DNA of 64,000 nt from Naasia lichenicola. GTDB lineage: Bacteria; Actinomycetota; Actinomycetes; Actinomycetales; Microbacteriaceae. The notes below the pieces were generated by a model that did no database searches, was not told the origin of the DNA, and worked only from the letters and a program-made list of their open reading frames with translations. The translations under genes were made by a program, and so were the position numbers. Location of the stretch: positions 248,001 to 312,000 of the forward strand of contig NZ_SSSM01000005.1 in assembly GCF_004801885.1 (NCBI RefSeq), in the 5' to 3' direction. Shown here piece by piece: positions 37,584 to 46,169 of the stretch (its first letter is position 1; every line of letters starts with the position of its first letter).

Positions 37584-38850
37584 CGGGCGTCTCCCGGACG
37601 ATCGACGCGACATCCGCTGCTTCGACCTCGGGTAGGTCTGGGTCCGTGACGGCCGGCTCGGTGGCAGGCACGTCGTCGATGATCGTGGACTCGATCACCT
37701 CGCCAGCCCTGATCCGCACCAGATTGGTGCGAAGCTCCGGAGGGATGTCGTTCTCCACCGCGGCGGTGATGAGCACCTGCTCGTATCCGACGATGGCGGT
37801 GGCGAGACGCTGCCGACGGGGCTCGTCGAGCTCGGCGAACACATCGTCGAGGATCAGCACGGGGTCGCCGGCGGACGACTCCGCGCGCAGGAGCTCCGCC
37901 GAAGCGAGCTTGAGGGACAGCGCGAACGACCACGACTCGCCGTGGCTCGCATAGCCCTTGGCCGGGAGGCCGTTCAGCTCGAGCAGCAGATCGTCGCGGT
38001 GCGGTCCGACCAGAGTCAGCCCGCGTTCGAGCTCCCGACGACGGAGCCCGGCCAGCGCTGAGGTGAAGCGCGCGGTGAGCTCCTCGACGGGCATCCCGTC
38101 GTCGGCCCGCTCGCCTCCGGCATCCGCGTCGGCGTCGACGCTCGGATCGCTGGAGAGGATGCTGAGCTGTGACGCGAGCCTGGGACCATGATCGGAGCCG
38201 GCGATGGCGAGGTACGCGGCCGCCACACGGGGTCGCAGCGCTTCGACCAGGGCGAGTCGGGCGGCGATGATCTCCGCGCCGAGCGCGATGAGACGCTCGT
38301 CCCAGACGTCGAGCGTGGAGAGGCTGCCACCGCGCATGCTCTGCGCGCGAGCCGACTTGAGCAGGGTGTTGCGCTGTCGGAGCGCGCGGTCGTAGTCCGC
38401 GAGCACACCCGAGAGCCGCGGGGTGCGCAGCACGAGCAGCCCGTCGAGGAAGCGTCGTCGCCCACCGGGATCCCCGCGGACGAGCGCCAGATCCTCCGGC
38501 GCGAAGAGCACGCTCGAGAAGTAGCGCGGCAGTTCCCGGGTCTTGGCCGGAGATCGCGAGATCTGCGCCCGGTTCGCCCCCGACGCGTTGATCTGCAGCT
38601 CGACGAGGATCTCGCGCCCGTTGTGCGCGAGCAGCGCCCGCACGATGGCGGACTGCGCTCCGTGCCGGACGAGTGCCTGGTCCGTCGAGACCCGATGGGA
38701 GCCGAGACTGCTCAGGTAGCCCAGCGATTCGACGAGGTTGGTCTTGCCCTGGCCGTTGCTGCCGACGAACACGTTGACGCCGGGTACCAGGGCGACGTCG
38801 GCACTGACGTAGTTGCGGAAGTCAGCGAGGTTGAGATGCCGAACGCGCAC
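37576..38850 (-). CDS. recF: DNA replication and repair protein RecF
   Basis: RecF is an ABC/SMC-like ATPase that loads RecA at gaps together with RecOR. The 424-residue protein has Walker A GSNGQGKT (30-37), the LDGLLV region, signature and Walker B ILDDVFAELD. An internal Gly/Asp-rich insertion (SDPSVDADADAGGERADD) lies near 230. The GTG start has AAGGGG upstream. It lies between gnd and dciA in the origin operon. Confidence 0.96.
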   Translation of the reverse strand: MRVRHLNLADFRNYVSADVALVPGVNVFVGSNGQGKTNLVESLGYLSSLGSHRVSTDQALVRHGAQSAIVRALLAHNGREILVELQINASGANRAQISRSPAKTRELPRYFSSVLFAPEDLALVRGDPGGRRRFLDGLLVLRTPRLSGVLADYDRALRQRNTLLKSARAQSMRGGSLSTLDVWDERLIALGAEIIAARLALVEALRPRVAAAYLAIAGSDHGPRLASQLSILSSDPSVDADADAGGERADDGMPVEELTARFTSALAGLRRRELERGLTLVGPHRDDLLLELNGLPAKGYASHGESWSFALSLKLASAELLRAESSAGDPVLILDDVFAELDEPRRQRLATAIVGYEQVLITAAVENDIPPELRTNLVRIRAGEVIESTIIDDVPATEPAVTDPDLPEVEAADVASIVRETPDA

Positions 38851-38922
38851 AGCCCACCCCTTCGAGTCCGACCGAACGGTCCGTGCGGCTATCAGCGGAT
38901 GATCGGCGCGGGCGCCGACCGA

Positions 38923-39840
38923 TCAGTCGACCGCCTTGACCGAGTGGCCGCCGAACTGCTGACGCAGCGCCGCCACGGCCTTCATGGCGGGAGAGTCCTC
39001 CTGGCGGGAGACGAAGCGGGCGAAGATCGACGCCGAGATCGTGGGAACGGGCACCGCGTTGGCGATGGCCTCTTCGATCGTCCAGCGACCCTCGCCGGAA
39101 TCCTCGACGTAGCCCTCGATGTTGTCGAACTCCGGGTCCTCCTCGAGCGCACGCACGAGCAGCTCGAGCAGCCAGGACCGGACGACGGTTCCGCGCTGCC
39201 AGGCCTTGAAGGTCCCCGTGACGTCCTTGATGATGTCCGAGCGGGTGTCGAGGAGCTCGTAGCCCTCGGCGTAGGCCTGCATCAGCGCGTACTCGATGCC
39301 GTTGTGCACCATCTTCGCGTAGTGGCCGGAGCCGACCTCGCCGACGTGGACGAAGCCCTCGGCGCGAGGGCCCTCGGGACGCAGCGCGTCGAAGATGGGC
39401 ATCGCCCGCTCCACGCTCGCGGCCGTGCCGCCGACCATGAGGCCGTAGCCGTTGTCGAGGCCCCAGACACCGCCCGAGACACCGGCGTCCATGTAGTCGA
39501 TGCCCGTCTCGGCCAGCTGCGCAGCATGCTTGAAGTCCTCGGTGAAACGGCTGTTGCCGCCGTCGATGACGAGGTCGCCCTTCTCGAGCACACCGGCCAG
39601 CTCGGTCACCACGGAGTCCGTGATCTTGCCGGCCGGGACCATCACCCAGACGATGCGGGGCGCCTGCAGCGCCGCCGACAGGTCGGCGAGGGTCGCGACG
39701 TCGGACACTGCCGGATTGGTGTCGTAGCCGACGACGTCGATGCCCGCTCGCTTGAGGCGCGAGCGCATGTTGTTGCCCATCTTGCCGAGCCCGACGAGTC
39801 CGATCTGCATGTTCTGGCTCTTCTCGTTCTGTGTCGTCAT
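38923..39840 (-). CDS. gnd: 6-phosphogluconate dehydrogenase (short, decarboxylating)
   Basis: The enzyme converts 6-phosphogluconate to ribulose-5-phosphate and CO2 in the pentose phosphate pathway. The 305-residue protein is the short GndA-like form of about 300 residues, not the 470-residue form. The Rossmann motif GLVGLGKMGNNM is at about 14-25, with VIDGGNSRFTED, GVSGGVWG and HYAKMVHNGIEYALM (substrate Lys/Asn). The acidic residue after the second strand (VVGYDTN) suggests NAD+ preference. Its place between dnaN and recF is an actinobacterial hallmark. Confidence 0.95.
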   Translation of the reverse strand: MTTQNEKSQNMQIGLVGLGKMGNNMRSRLKRAGIDVVGYDTNPAVSDVATLADLSAALQAPRIVWVMVPAGKITDSVVTELAGVLEKGDLVIDGGNSRFTEDFKHAAQLAETGIDYMDAGVSGGVWGLDNGYGLMVGGTAASVERAMPIFDALRPEGPRAEGFVHVGEVGSGHYAKMVHNGIEYALMQAYAEGYELLDTRSDIIKDVTGTFKAWQRGTVVRSWLLELLVRALEEDPEFDNIEGYVEDSGEGRWTIEEAIANAVPVPTISASIFARFVSRQEDSPAMKAVAALRQQFGGHSVKAVD

Positions 39841-39911
39841 GGATGTGTCGTCAATGATCCGTCGCGAATATCCGTCGTCGCTGTGTCCAAGCGCTCCGGG
39901 GGTGGGACCGG

Positions 39912-41060
39912 TCAGCGCAGGAGCAGGTTGGGCTGCAGCAGGTACCTGTAGTCGTCGGTGCCGACCTTGTCCTTGCTGGCCTGACTCGTGATCAGAACGG
40001 GGCCCGGCTTGTTCGGGTTCTCGGTCTTGGTGAACGCGATGCGCACGAACTCAGAGTGCACGGCGCCGAGGCCGTCGAGCAGGAACTGCGGCTTCAGCGA
40101 GACGACCGTGTCGGTGCCCGACAGCAGCGCTTCGATGCTCTCGCGGGCCTGCGCGGCTTCGGAGCCGATCGCCTCGAGGGTGAGGCCGTCGAGGTCGAAC
40201 GTGTAGCGCAGCGCCGCCTCACGCTCCAGCACCAGCTGGACGCGGCGGGTCGCCTCGACGAGCTCGCCCGTGTTGATCACCGCGTAGTTGTCCACGTTCT
40301 CGGGGAACAGGCGCTTGACCGGGGGGAAGTTGCCCTTGATCAGCAGCGAGGTGACGGTCTTCTTGTCGGCGCTGAAGGCGATGAGCTCACGGTCGTCGCT
40401 TCCGGTGATCGCGATGCTGATCGAACCGCTCGACCCGAAGGTCTTGCCGATCTCCTGCAGGGTGCGCGCGGGGACGAGAGCGGTGATGGGTGCGGCCGAC
40501 GGGTCGGCGCTCTCCCATGGGATGCCCCGGACGGCGACGCGGTAGCGGTCGGTGGCGACGAGGCTGAGGCTGTCGGCCGTGATCTCGAGCTGCACGCCGG
40601 TGATCACAGGGGTGACGTCATCTCGCGACGCCGCGACGGCGACCTGGGCCACCGCCGTGGAGAACGCGTCGGCAGGAACCGTTCCGGTGACCGACGATAC
40701 CTGCGGGAGGGTCGGGTACTCCTCGACGGGCATGCTCAGCAGCGTGAAGCGGGCGGAGCCCGCCTTCACCACGATGCGGGAATCCTCGGAGAAGACCTCG
40801 ACCGGAGCGTTCGACGGGAGACGGTTGGCGATGTCGGCGAGCAGCCGGCCCGAGACGAGCGCGCGACCGGGCTCCGCGACATCGGCGATGATCTCGGTGC
40901 GTGCCGACACCTCGTAGTCGAAGGACGAGAGGGTCAGGCCGCCCTCGTGAGCCTCGAGCAGCACACCGCTGAGGATCGGAAGCGTCGTGCGCTGGGGCAG
41001 CAGCTTGACCGCGAACGACACGGCCTCGCTGAACACATCCCTGTTCGCCTGGAACTTCAC
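39912..41060 (-). CDS. dnaN: DNA polymerase III sliding clamp (beta subunit)
   Basis: The homodimeric ring tethers polymerases, MutY, NucS and others to DNA. The 382-residue protein has three similar domains: ILSGVLLEAHEGGLTLSSFD in domain 1, the hydrophobic pocket residues in domains 2 and 3, and the C-terminal YLLQPNLLLR in place of the usual MPMR end. The downstream NucS C terminus HARLF fits a clamp partner. It is separated from dnaA by the 811-bp candidate origin. Confidence 0.97.
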   Translation of the reverse strand: MKFQANRDVFSEAVSFAVKLLPQRTTLPILSGVLLEAHEGGLTLSSFDYEVSARTEIIADVAEPGRALVSGRLLADIANRLPSNAPVEVFSEDSRIVVKAGSARFTLLSMPVEEYPTLPQVSSVTGTVPADAFSTAVAQVAVAASRDDVTPVITGVQLEITADSLSLVATDRYRVAVRGIPWESADPSAAPITALVPARTLQEIGKTFGSSGSISIAITGSDDRELIAFSADKKTVTSLLIKGNFPPVKRLFPENVDNYAVINTGELVEATRRVQLVLEREAALRYTFDLDGLTLEAIGSEAAQARESIEALLSGTDTVVSLKPQFLLDGLGAVHSEFVRIAFTKTENPNKPGPVLITSQASKDKVGTDDYRYLLQPNLLLR

Positions 41061-41561
41061 TGCAACCCCTGTCTTGCGGATCTCTCGTGCGGATCGGTCG
41101 ACCCGCTGATCGGTCGGTTCATGCTAGCGGGCTCGCTAGAGGCGTGCATCGGCCCGATCGGCTCCCCCAGAGCGTTATCGCCCTTCAGAGATAGATAGAT
41201 AAAGACAATCTTCTTAACGGGTGTGGATGGTGTGAGTAACCGCCGCTCGCCCAGTCGTACGTAGGGAACTACAGGGGTGGAAGATGTGGGACGCCCGTGC
41301 GGAAAGTCATGGACCATGTCGAACCCCTCGTACGGGGGAGGAGCTGTTCCAACAGCTTCGATCGATCCATCAACAGCCCTGCGGCGTGTTCTCCCCGATC
41401 GCTCCCCAGGTTCTCCACACGGACGTCGCCGGCGGAGGCGCGACGGGCGGCCTCGATCGTCATGGTGCATGAGTCTGTGGAATGCCTTGGGGAATGAGCG
41501 ATCGCCCGGCAGGGAATCGCCACGACGACCAGCCGGTTCAGTTTCCACAGGTGGGAAAGCT

Positions 41562-41570
41562 TGTGGATAG
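41562..41570 (-). promoter_or_regulatory. DnaA box, one mismatch (CTATCCACA)
   Basis: TGTGGATAG is the best DnaA box in the dnaA-dnaN spacer, one base off TGTGGATAA. Confidence 0.55.
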
Positions 41571-41695
41571 ATCGGCGGTGGGTGTACTCGCGATGGCCCG
41601 GAGATGAATGCGCGATGTCCCCGCGTCTCGGGGCGCTGGCACCGTGTCAATGGGGATCAGGTGGCTTCCGACCGCCGCTCTGCCGGAGCACTGTC

Positions 41696-41739
41696 GTGCG
41701 GACAGAACACTCCCGTACACCGCAGTGTTCTGTCCGCAC
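41696..41739. repeat. Perfect 16-bp inverted repeat in oriC
   Basis: GTGCGGACAGAACACT (41696-41711) and its exact complement AGTGTTCTGTCCGCAC (41724-41739) enclose 12 nt. Each arm contains TTCTGTCCGCA, which resembles a DnaA box (TTGTCCACA). Confidence 0.8.
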
Positions 41740-41769
41740 CGCAGTGTTCACCTGCGCCACAACGCACCC

Positions 41770-41856
41770 GTGCGGACAAAACGCGGTGGTGCCCGGACGC
41801 GTTCTGTCCACAGCACTGCGTTCTGTCCACAGCACCGCGTTCTGTCTCCACCTGTG
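41770..41856. repeat. Direct repeats GCGTTCTGTCCACAGCAC in oriC
   Basis: Two identical 18-nt copies (41799-41816, 41818-41835) with a 19-bp period are followed by a degenerate third (41837-41850). An inverted relative, GTGCGGACAAAACGC, is at 41770-41784. Each unit contains CTGTCCACA, one base off a DnaA box. They begin 21 bp from the dnaA stop. Confidence 0.8.
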
Positions 41857-41871
41857 CAAGGTGACCGACGA

Positions 41872-43293
41872 TTACGTGCGGAAGCGGTGGTTCTGCTTGA
41901 TCCGGCTGGTCAGCTCGGTGACCTGGTTGTAGATCGACCGGCGCTCCTTCATGAGCTCGCTGATCTTCTTGTTCGCGTACATGACCGTTGTGTGGTCGCG
42001 TCCGCCGAAGAGCTGACCGATCTTCGGCAGGGAGAGGTTGGTGAGCTCGCGACACAGGTACATCGCGATCTGACGGGAGGTGGCGATCGCCTGCGAGCGG
42101 GACGGTCCGTACAGGTCGTCCACCGAGAGCTTGAAGTAGTCCGCCACGCTGTTGATGATGTCGACGGGTGCGATGACGTTGTCCTCGTCGAGCGTGATCA
42201 GATCCTTGAGCACGGTCTGCACCAGCGCCATGTCCACCGGCGTGCGGTTGAGGCTCGCGAACGCCGTCACCCGGATCAGGGTGCCCTCGAGCTCGCGGAT
42301 GTTGCTGGAGACCTTCGACGCCATGAACTCGAGGATGTCGTCGGGCACCTGCAGCTTGTCGTTCTGCGCGCGCTTGCGGAGGATCGCGATGCGGGTCTCG
42401 AGATCAGGGGCCTGGACATCGGTGATCAGCCCCCACTCGAAGCGGGATCTCATGCGGTCTTCGAATCCGGTCAGCTGCTTGGGCGGGAGGTCGCTCGTGA
42501 TCACCAGCTGCTTGTTGTGATCGTGCAGCGTGTTGAAGGTGTGGAAGAAGGCCTCCTGAGTGGAGTCCTTCCCCTGCAGGAACTGGATGTCGTCGATCAG
42601 AAGCACGTCGACGTCGCGGTAGCGCGCCTGGAACAGCGCCGCCTTGTTCGTGGCGATGGAGTTGATGAAGTCGTTGGTGAACTCCTCCGAGCTCACGTAT
42701 CGGACCCGCACCCCCGGGTAGAGCCGGGACGCGTAGTGGCCGATGGAGTGCAGCAGATGGGTCTTGCCGAGCCCGGACTCCCCATAGATGAACAGGGGGT
42801 TGTAGGCCTTCGCGGGCGCCTCGGAGACGGCGACCGCGGCGGCGTGGGCGAACCGATTGGATGCGCCGATGACGAAGCTGTCGAAGCTGTACTTCGGATT
42901 GAGGCGGGTGTCGCTGCGCGGTGCCGGCGCCGCGAATTCCGGGGGAGTCGTGGGAGCCGCGGGCTGGGCCGAGGAGGGCGTCGATGACTCGACTCCGACG
43001 CTGATGACGGCCTGCTGCTCGATCTCCGGATTGACGACGACAGCGAAGTTGCCGATCTCGTCCGCCGGGTCGATGCTCGCGAGCGCGTTCAGCAGAGGCA
43101 CGCGGATCCGCTGCTCCAGCATTCCGCGAGTGAGATCGTTCGGCACCTCGAGATAGAGGGTCCCGCCCATCACTCCCTTGGGCACCACGAGCGCGAGGAA
43201 GCCGCTCAGCTGCGGTGTGATGCGCTCGTCGGAGGTGAGTGCATCGAGGACGGACTGCCAGATCTCTCTGGTTCGCCCCGCATCCTCTGCCAT
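41872..43293 (-). CDS. dnaA: Chromosomal replication initiator protein DnaA
   Basis: DnaA binds oriC boxes, melts DNA and helps load DnaB. The 473-residue protein has N-terminal domain I (1-85), a short Pro/Ala/Thr linker, and AAA+ domain III with Walker A GESGLGKT (171-178), Walker B VLLIDDIQFL and the box VII Arg region. Domain IV ends with the HTH signature GGRDHTTVMYANKKI. Start ATG 43293 (MAEDAGRTRE). It is transcribed away from rpmH. Confidence 0.98.
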   Translation of the reverse strand: MAEDAGRTREIWQSVLDALTSDERITPQLSGFLALVVPKGVMGGTLYLEVPNDLTRGMLEQRIRVPLLNALASIDPADEIGNFAVVVNPEIEQQAVISVGVESSTPSSAQPAAPTTPPEFAAPAPRSDTRLNPKYSFDSFVIGASNRFAHAAAVAVSEAPAKAYNPLFIYGESGLGKTHLLHSIGHYASRLYPGVRVRYVSSEEFTNDFINSIATNKAALFQARYRDVDVLLIDDIQFLQGKDSTQEAFFHTFNTLHDHNKQLVITSDLPPKQLTGFEDRMRSRFEWGLITDVQAPDLETRIAILRKRAQNDKLQVPDDILEFMASKVSSNIRELEGTLIRVTAFASLNRTPVDMALVQTVLKDLITLDEDNVIAPVDIINSVADYFKLSVDDLYGPSRSQAIATSRQIAMYLCRELTNLSLPKIGQLFGGRDHTTVMYANKKISELMKERRSIYNQVTELTSRIKQNHRFRT

Positions 43294-43825
43294 GTCGCCT
43301 CTGTGCCTCGAGTGTCGGGTGCTGCCGGTGGCTCCGGAGAGGCGGGCTTCGCGACTGCTGACACGAGGGTCCGGGTGTGCGGAATCCCCGGTCCGAAGGC
43401 TCGGGTGGGCCCAGATCTCGTAGGGAGCAGATCGGAGAAAGCCCTCGCGCAGTCCGAGCGGGCAGCGGGTGCTGCCCTGACCGGCGACGGGCCCCCTCAC
43501 GGTAACGATTGAGACACGGTGAATCAAGTTCATCCGCGTCTGACCGGAGAATCGATCGAGATGCGGTGCCCAGCGGACGAGGTGACGTCGATCCAGAGCT
43601 CGAGATGGCAGCGAATGCGCTCCCTCGTTTGACCACAGAGCGCTTACCGCGTATTTTTAAGCAGTTGTCCGCCGGCCCGCAGCCCGGATCGCTCTGCAGC
43701 CCGATCGTTCGGGCGGCGCCGCGTGCACCGTGCGGGTCGCGCGACATGCGTCACCTCGACACGAGGCGACGCGCACGGCAGGCCACCGGGGCCGCGCCGA
43801 TCGATCTTCTCCCAGGAGCATCCCC
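43294..43825. other. dnaA/rpmH divergent intergenic region
   Basis: This 532-bp stretch without a gene carries the divergent promoters of dnaA and rpmH. Apart from the rpmH promoter at 43629-43657 and an AT-rich run next to it (GTATTTTTAAG), only a weak DnaA-like TTGTCCGCC (43665) is seen. Confidence 0.7.
43629..43657 (+). promoter_or_regulatory. Sigma70-type promoter TTGACC-N17-TATTTT for rpmH-rnpA
   Basis: TTGACC (43629-43634), a 17-bp spacer and TATTTT (43652-43657) make the best -35/-10 pair noticed in the window. Transcription would start near 43664, giving a leader of about 160 nt before rpmH. Confidence 0.65.
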
Positions 43826-43963
43826 ATGAGCAAGCGAACCTTCCAGCCGAACAACCGTCGTCGCGCGAAGGTGCATGGATTCCGCCTGCGCATGCGCACC
43901 CGTGCCGGCCGCGCCATCCTCAGCGCCCGCCGTGGCAAGGGCCGCACCGAGCTCTCCGCGTAG
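43826..43963 (+). CDS. rpmH: 50S ribosomal protein L34
   Basis: The 45-residue basic protein [19 protein letters not shown]... is complete and typical. AGGAG lies 7 nt upstream of the ATG. It is the first gene of the rpmH-rnpA-yidD-yidC-jag-rsmG run. Confidence 0.98.
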   Translation: MSKRTFQPNNRRRAKVHGFRLRMRTRAGRAILSARRGKGRTELSA

Positions 43964-43979
43964 CCCTCACCACTCCTTC

Positions 43980-44315
43980 GTGCTGCATCGGGCGAACCGC
44001 ATCGTCACCGGCGCCGACTACCGTCGCGTCGTCCGTCGCGGGCGCCGCAGCGCCGGGCAGCTGACCATCGTGCACGTGCAGAAGGCGGATGCCGATGCAC
44101 CCGCGCGGTTCGGATTCATCGTGAGCCGAGCGGTCGGCGGTGCCGTGCAGCGCAACCGCGTTCGTCGCCGGCTGAAGGCGATCAGCCACGGCATCCTCAC
44201 CGACGGGCTCGCAGGCGTCGACGTCGTGATCCGCGCACTCCCCGCCAGCGCTCAGGCCGACTGGTCTAGCCTCTCCGGAGAGGTCGAACAAGCCATGCAC
44301 AGGAGCAGACCGTGA
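43980..44315 (+). CDS. rnpA: Ribonuclease P protein component
   Basis: RnpA assists the RNase P RNA in trimming tRNA 5' leaders. The 111-residue protein has FGFIVSRAVGGAVQRNRVRRRLK (about 44-66), the RNR signature. The start was taken at GTG 43980 (MLHRANRIVTGADYRRVV), as in homologues. It overlaps yidD by 4 bp (GTGA). Confidence 0.95.
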   Translation: MLHRANRIVTGADYRRVVRRGRRSAGQLTIVHVQKADADAPARFGFIVSRAVGGAVQRNRVRRRLKAISHGILTDGLAGVDVVIRALPASAQADWSSLSGEVEQAMHRSRP

Positions 44316-44623
44316 AGACAGCGGCCAGGTTCGCGCTCCTCGCGCCGCGGAACGCCCTGGTTCTCCTGCTCCGGGCCTATCGTGCGGTGATCTCCCCTCT
44401 CTACGGCGAGGTGTGCAGGTACTACCCCTCCTGCTCCCGTTACGCTCTCGAGGCGGTTCAAGAGCACGGAGTCCTCGTCGGCGCCGGCCTCGCCACCGTC
44501 CGCGTCTGCCGCTGCCATCCGTGGGCCGCAGGCGGCGTGGACGACATCCCGCGCAGACGCACCACGAAGAATCGCCTGACGTCCTTCGGATTCGTCGTTC
44601 CACTTCCCGAACGAAAGGTCTGA
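44312..44623 (+). CDS. yidD: Membrane protein insertion efficiency factor YidD
   Basis: The 103-residue protein has an N-terminal amphipathic helix and the conserved YYPSCSRYALEAVQEHG and RCHPWAAGGVDDIP segments with three Cys. It assists YidC-dependent insertion. GTG 44312 overlaps the rnpA stop, and the gene lies 6 bp before yidC. Confidence 0.95.
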   Translation: MKTAARFALLAPRNALVLLLRAYRAVISPLYGEVCRYYPSCSRYALEAVQEHGVLVGAGLATVRVCRCHPWAAGGVDDIPRRRTTKNRLTSFGFVVPLPERKV

Positions 44624-44629
44624 CCCGCG

Positions 44630-45628
44630 TTGGACATCATCGGCACCGTCCTCTGGCCCATCAAGTGGGTCATCGAACTGCTCCTCGTCTCGTTCCACTC
44701 CCTATGGACCTTCACCGGTCTCGACGCGGACGCGGGCATCACCTGGGTCCTCGCGATCGTCGGCCTCGTCCTGGTCGTGCGCGCAGCCCTCATCCCGGTC
44801 TTCGTCCGGCAGATCAAGAGCCAGCGCAAGATGCTCGAGGTCGCGCCTCAGCTGAAGAAGATCCAGGACAAGTACAAGGGGAAGCGCGATCAGTTCTCCC
44901 GCGAGGCGATGTCGCGCGAGACGATGGAGCTGTATCGCAAGACCGGGACGAATCCGCTCTCCTCCTGCCTGCCGCTTCTGCTGCAGATGCCGATCTTCTT
45001 CGGCCTGTTCTCGGTGCTCAACGACGCCCAGCACGACAAGGCCGGCGTGGGCCTGCTCAACATCAACCTGGCCGACTCCTTCGCGAACTCCGAGCTGTTC
45101 GGAGCGCCGCTCAAGTCGACGTTCGCGCAGCAGTTCACCCTCGCCACATCGGGTCAGCCGTTCAACGCGCTGGTGATGGTCATCGCCGCCACGATGGTCA
45201 TCCTGATGACGGCGTCTCAGTTCTTCACCCAGCTTCAGCTGATGGCCAAGAACATGTCGGACGAGACCAAGGCCAGCCCGATGTACCGGCAGCAGCGGAT
45301 CCTGCTCTACCTGCTCCCCCTCGTGTTCGCCTTCTCGGGTGTCGCCTTCCCGCTCGGAGTCATGTTCTACTGGCTCACCTCCAACTTCTGGACCATGGCC
45401 CAGCAGTTCCTCGTCATCCGCAACATGCCGACGCCTGGCAGTGAGGCGGCGCGCGCACGTGAGGCCCGACTGGCCCGCAAGGTCAAGGAGCAGCCCTCCA
45501 TCACCACCGCGGACGGAAGCCTGAACGCCGCGTCGTCCGGTGTCATCGAGACGCCTCGCCAGACCACCCAGCGAGTCCAGCCGGTCAACAAGAACCGCGC
45601 GAAGAAGACAGGAAGCCCGAAGAAGTGA
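44630..45628 (+). CDS. yidC: Membrane protein insertase YidC
   Basis: YidC inserts and folds membrane proteins with or without SecYEG. The 332-residue protein has an N-terminal segment (about 8-28), a first core helix with the conserved groove Arg (R51 in LVVRAALIPVFVRQI), a charged cytoplasmic hairpin (65-95), three more helices and a basic tail (RVQPVNKNRAKKTGSPKK). The start appears to be TTG 44630 (MDIIGTVLWP), the conserved N terminus. It overlaps jag by 4 bp (GTGA). Confidence 0.95.
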   Translation: MDIIGTVLWPIKWVIELLLVSFHSLWTFTGLDADAGITWVLAIVGLVLVVRAALIPVFVRQIKSQRKMLEVAPQLKKIQDKYKGKRDQFSREAMSRETMELYRKTGTNPLSSCLPLLLQMPIFFGLFSVLNDAQHDKAGVGLLNINLADSFANSELFGAPLKSTFAQQFTLATSGQPFNALVMVIAATMVILMTASQFFTQLQLMAKNMSDETKASPMYRQQRILLYLLPLVFAFSGVAFPLGVMFYWLTSNFWTMAQQFLVIRNMPTPGSEAARAREARLARKVKEQPSITTADGSLNAASSGVIETPRQTTQRVQPVNKNRAKKTGSPKK

Positions 45629-46167
45629 CCAATCCGGACACCGAAATCCACCCCGCGCCCGCCGACGCCCTGGATGGTGCGAGCGCGGATGAGACGCCCA
45701 TCGATTCAGCCGACGGCGACGTGGACGAGGCGGATGTGGCTGCCGACTTCATCGAAGAGCTCCTCGACATCTGCGATCTCGACGGCGACATCGACATCGA
45801 CATGGTGGGCGATCGCGCACACATCTCGGTGACGGCGTCAGCGGACAGCAATCTGCGCGTGCTCTCGTCGGCCGAGGCCGTCGCGGCGCTTCAGGAGCTG
45901 ACCCGCCTCGCTGTCCAGAGTCGCACGGGAGAGTTCTCGCGCCTCATCCTCGACGTGGGTGGCAGTCGTCAAGCACGCCAGAACGAGCTCGCGGTGCTCG
46001 TCGATGCAGCGCTGGTCGCGCTCGACGGGGGATCAAGCCGCTATCCCCTGGAGCCGATGTCCTCGTATGAGCGCAAGATCGTGCACGACCTCGCCGCCGA
46101 GCGCGGACTGACCTCCGTCTCCGAGGGAGAGGGTCGGGATCGGCACACCGTGCTGACCCGCGCCTGA
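45625..46167 (+). CDS. jag: KhpB/Jag-type RNA-binding protein (KH + R3H)
   Basis: The 180-residue protein has an acidic N-terminal stretch, a KH-like domain (about 50-120, FIEELLDICDLDGDIDIDM then ALQELTRLAVQSRTGEFSRL) and a C-terminal R3H domain (YERKIVHDLAAERG). The KH GxxG loop expected before ALQELTRLAV reads VLSSAEAV, so RNA binding through that loop may be lost. Jag partners YidC/KhpA in controlling envelope growth. GTG 45625 overlaps yidC. Confidence 0.92.
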   Translation: MTNPDTEIHPAPADALDGASADETPIDSADGDVDEADVAADFIEELLDICDLDGDIDIDMVGDRAHISVTASADSNLRVLSSAEAVAALQELTRLAVQSRTGEFSRLILDVGGSRQARQNELAVLVDAALVALDGGSSRYPLEPMSSYERKIVHDLAAERGLTSVSEGEGRDRHTVLTRA

Positions 46168-46169
46168 GC

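Larger units (their letters stand above)
41061..41871. other. oriC: Candidate replication origin oriC (dnaA-dnaN spacer)
   Basis: This 811-bp non-coding spacer between dnaN and dnaA is the usual actinobacterial oriC site. It contains an AT-rich stretch (41186-41220, AGATAGATAGATAAAGACAA) as a possible unwinding element. DnaA-box-like motifs are at 41222 (TGTGGATGG), 41411 (TTCTCCACA), 41541 (GTTTCCACA), 41562 (TGTGGATAG), 41804 and 41823 (CTGTCCACA). Near the dnaA end there is a 16-bp inverted repeat and an 18-bp direct repeat. No exact TTATCCACA is present. No coding region was accepted in it. Confidence 0.75.

Noticed and set aside
41597-41864. Short ORFs in the dnaA-dnaN spacer
   Set aside because: They follow the repeat sequence, lack RBSs and overlap on all frames; the region fits oriC.
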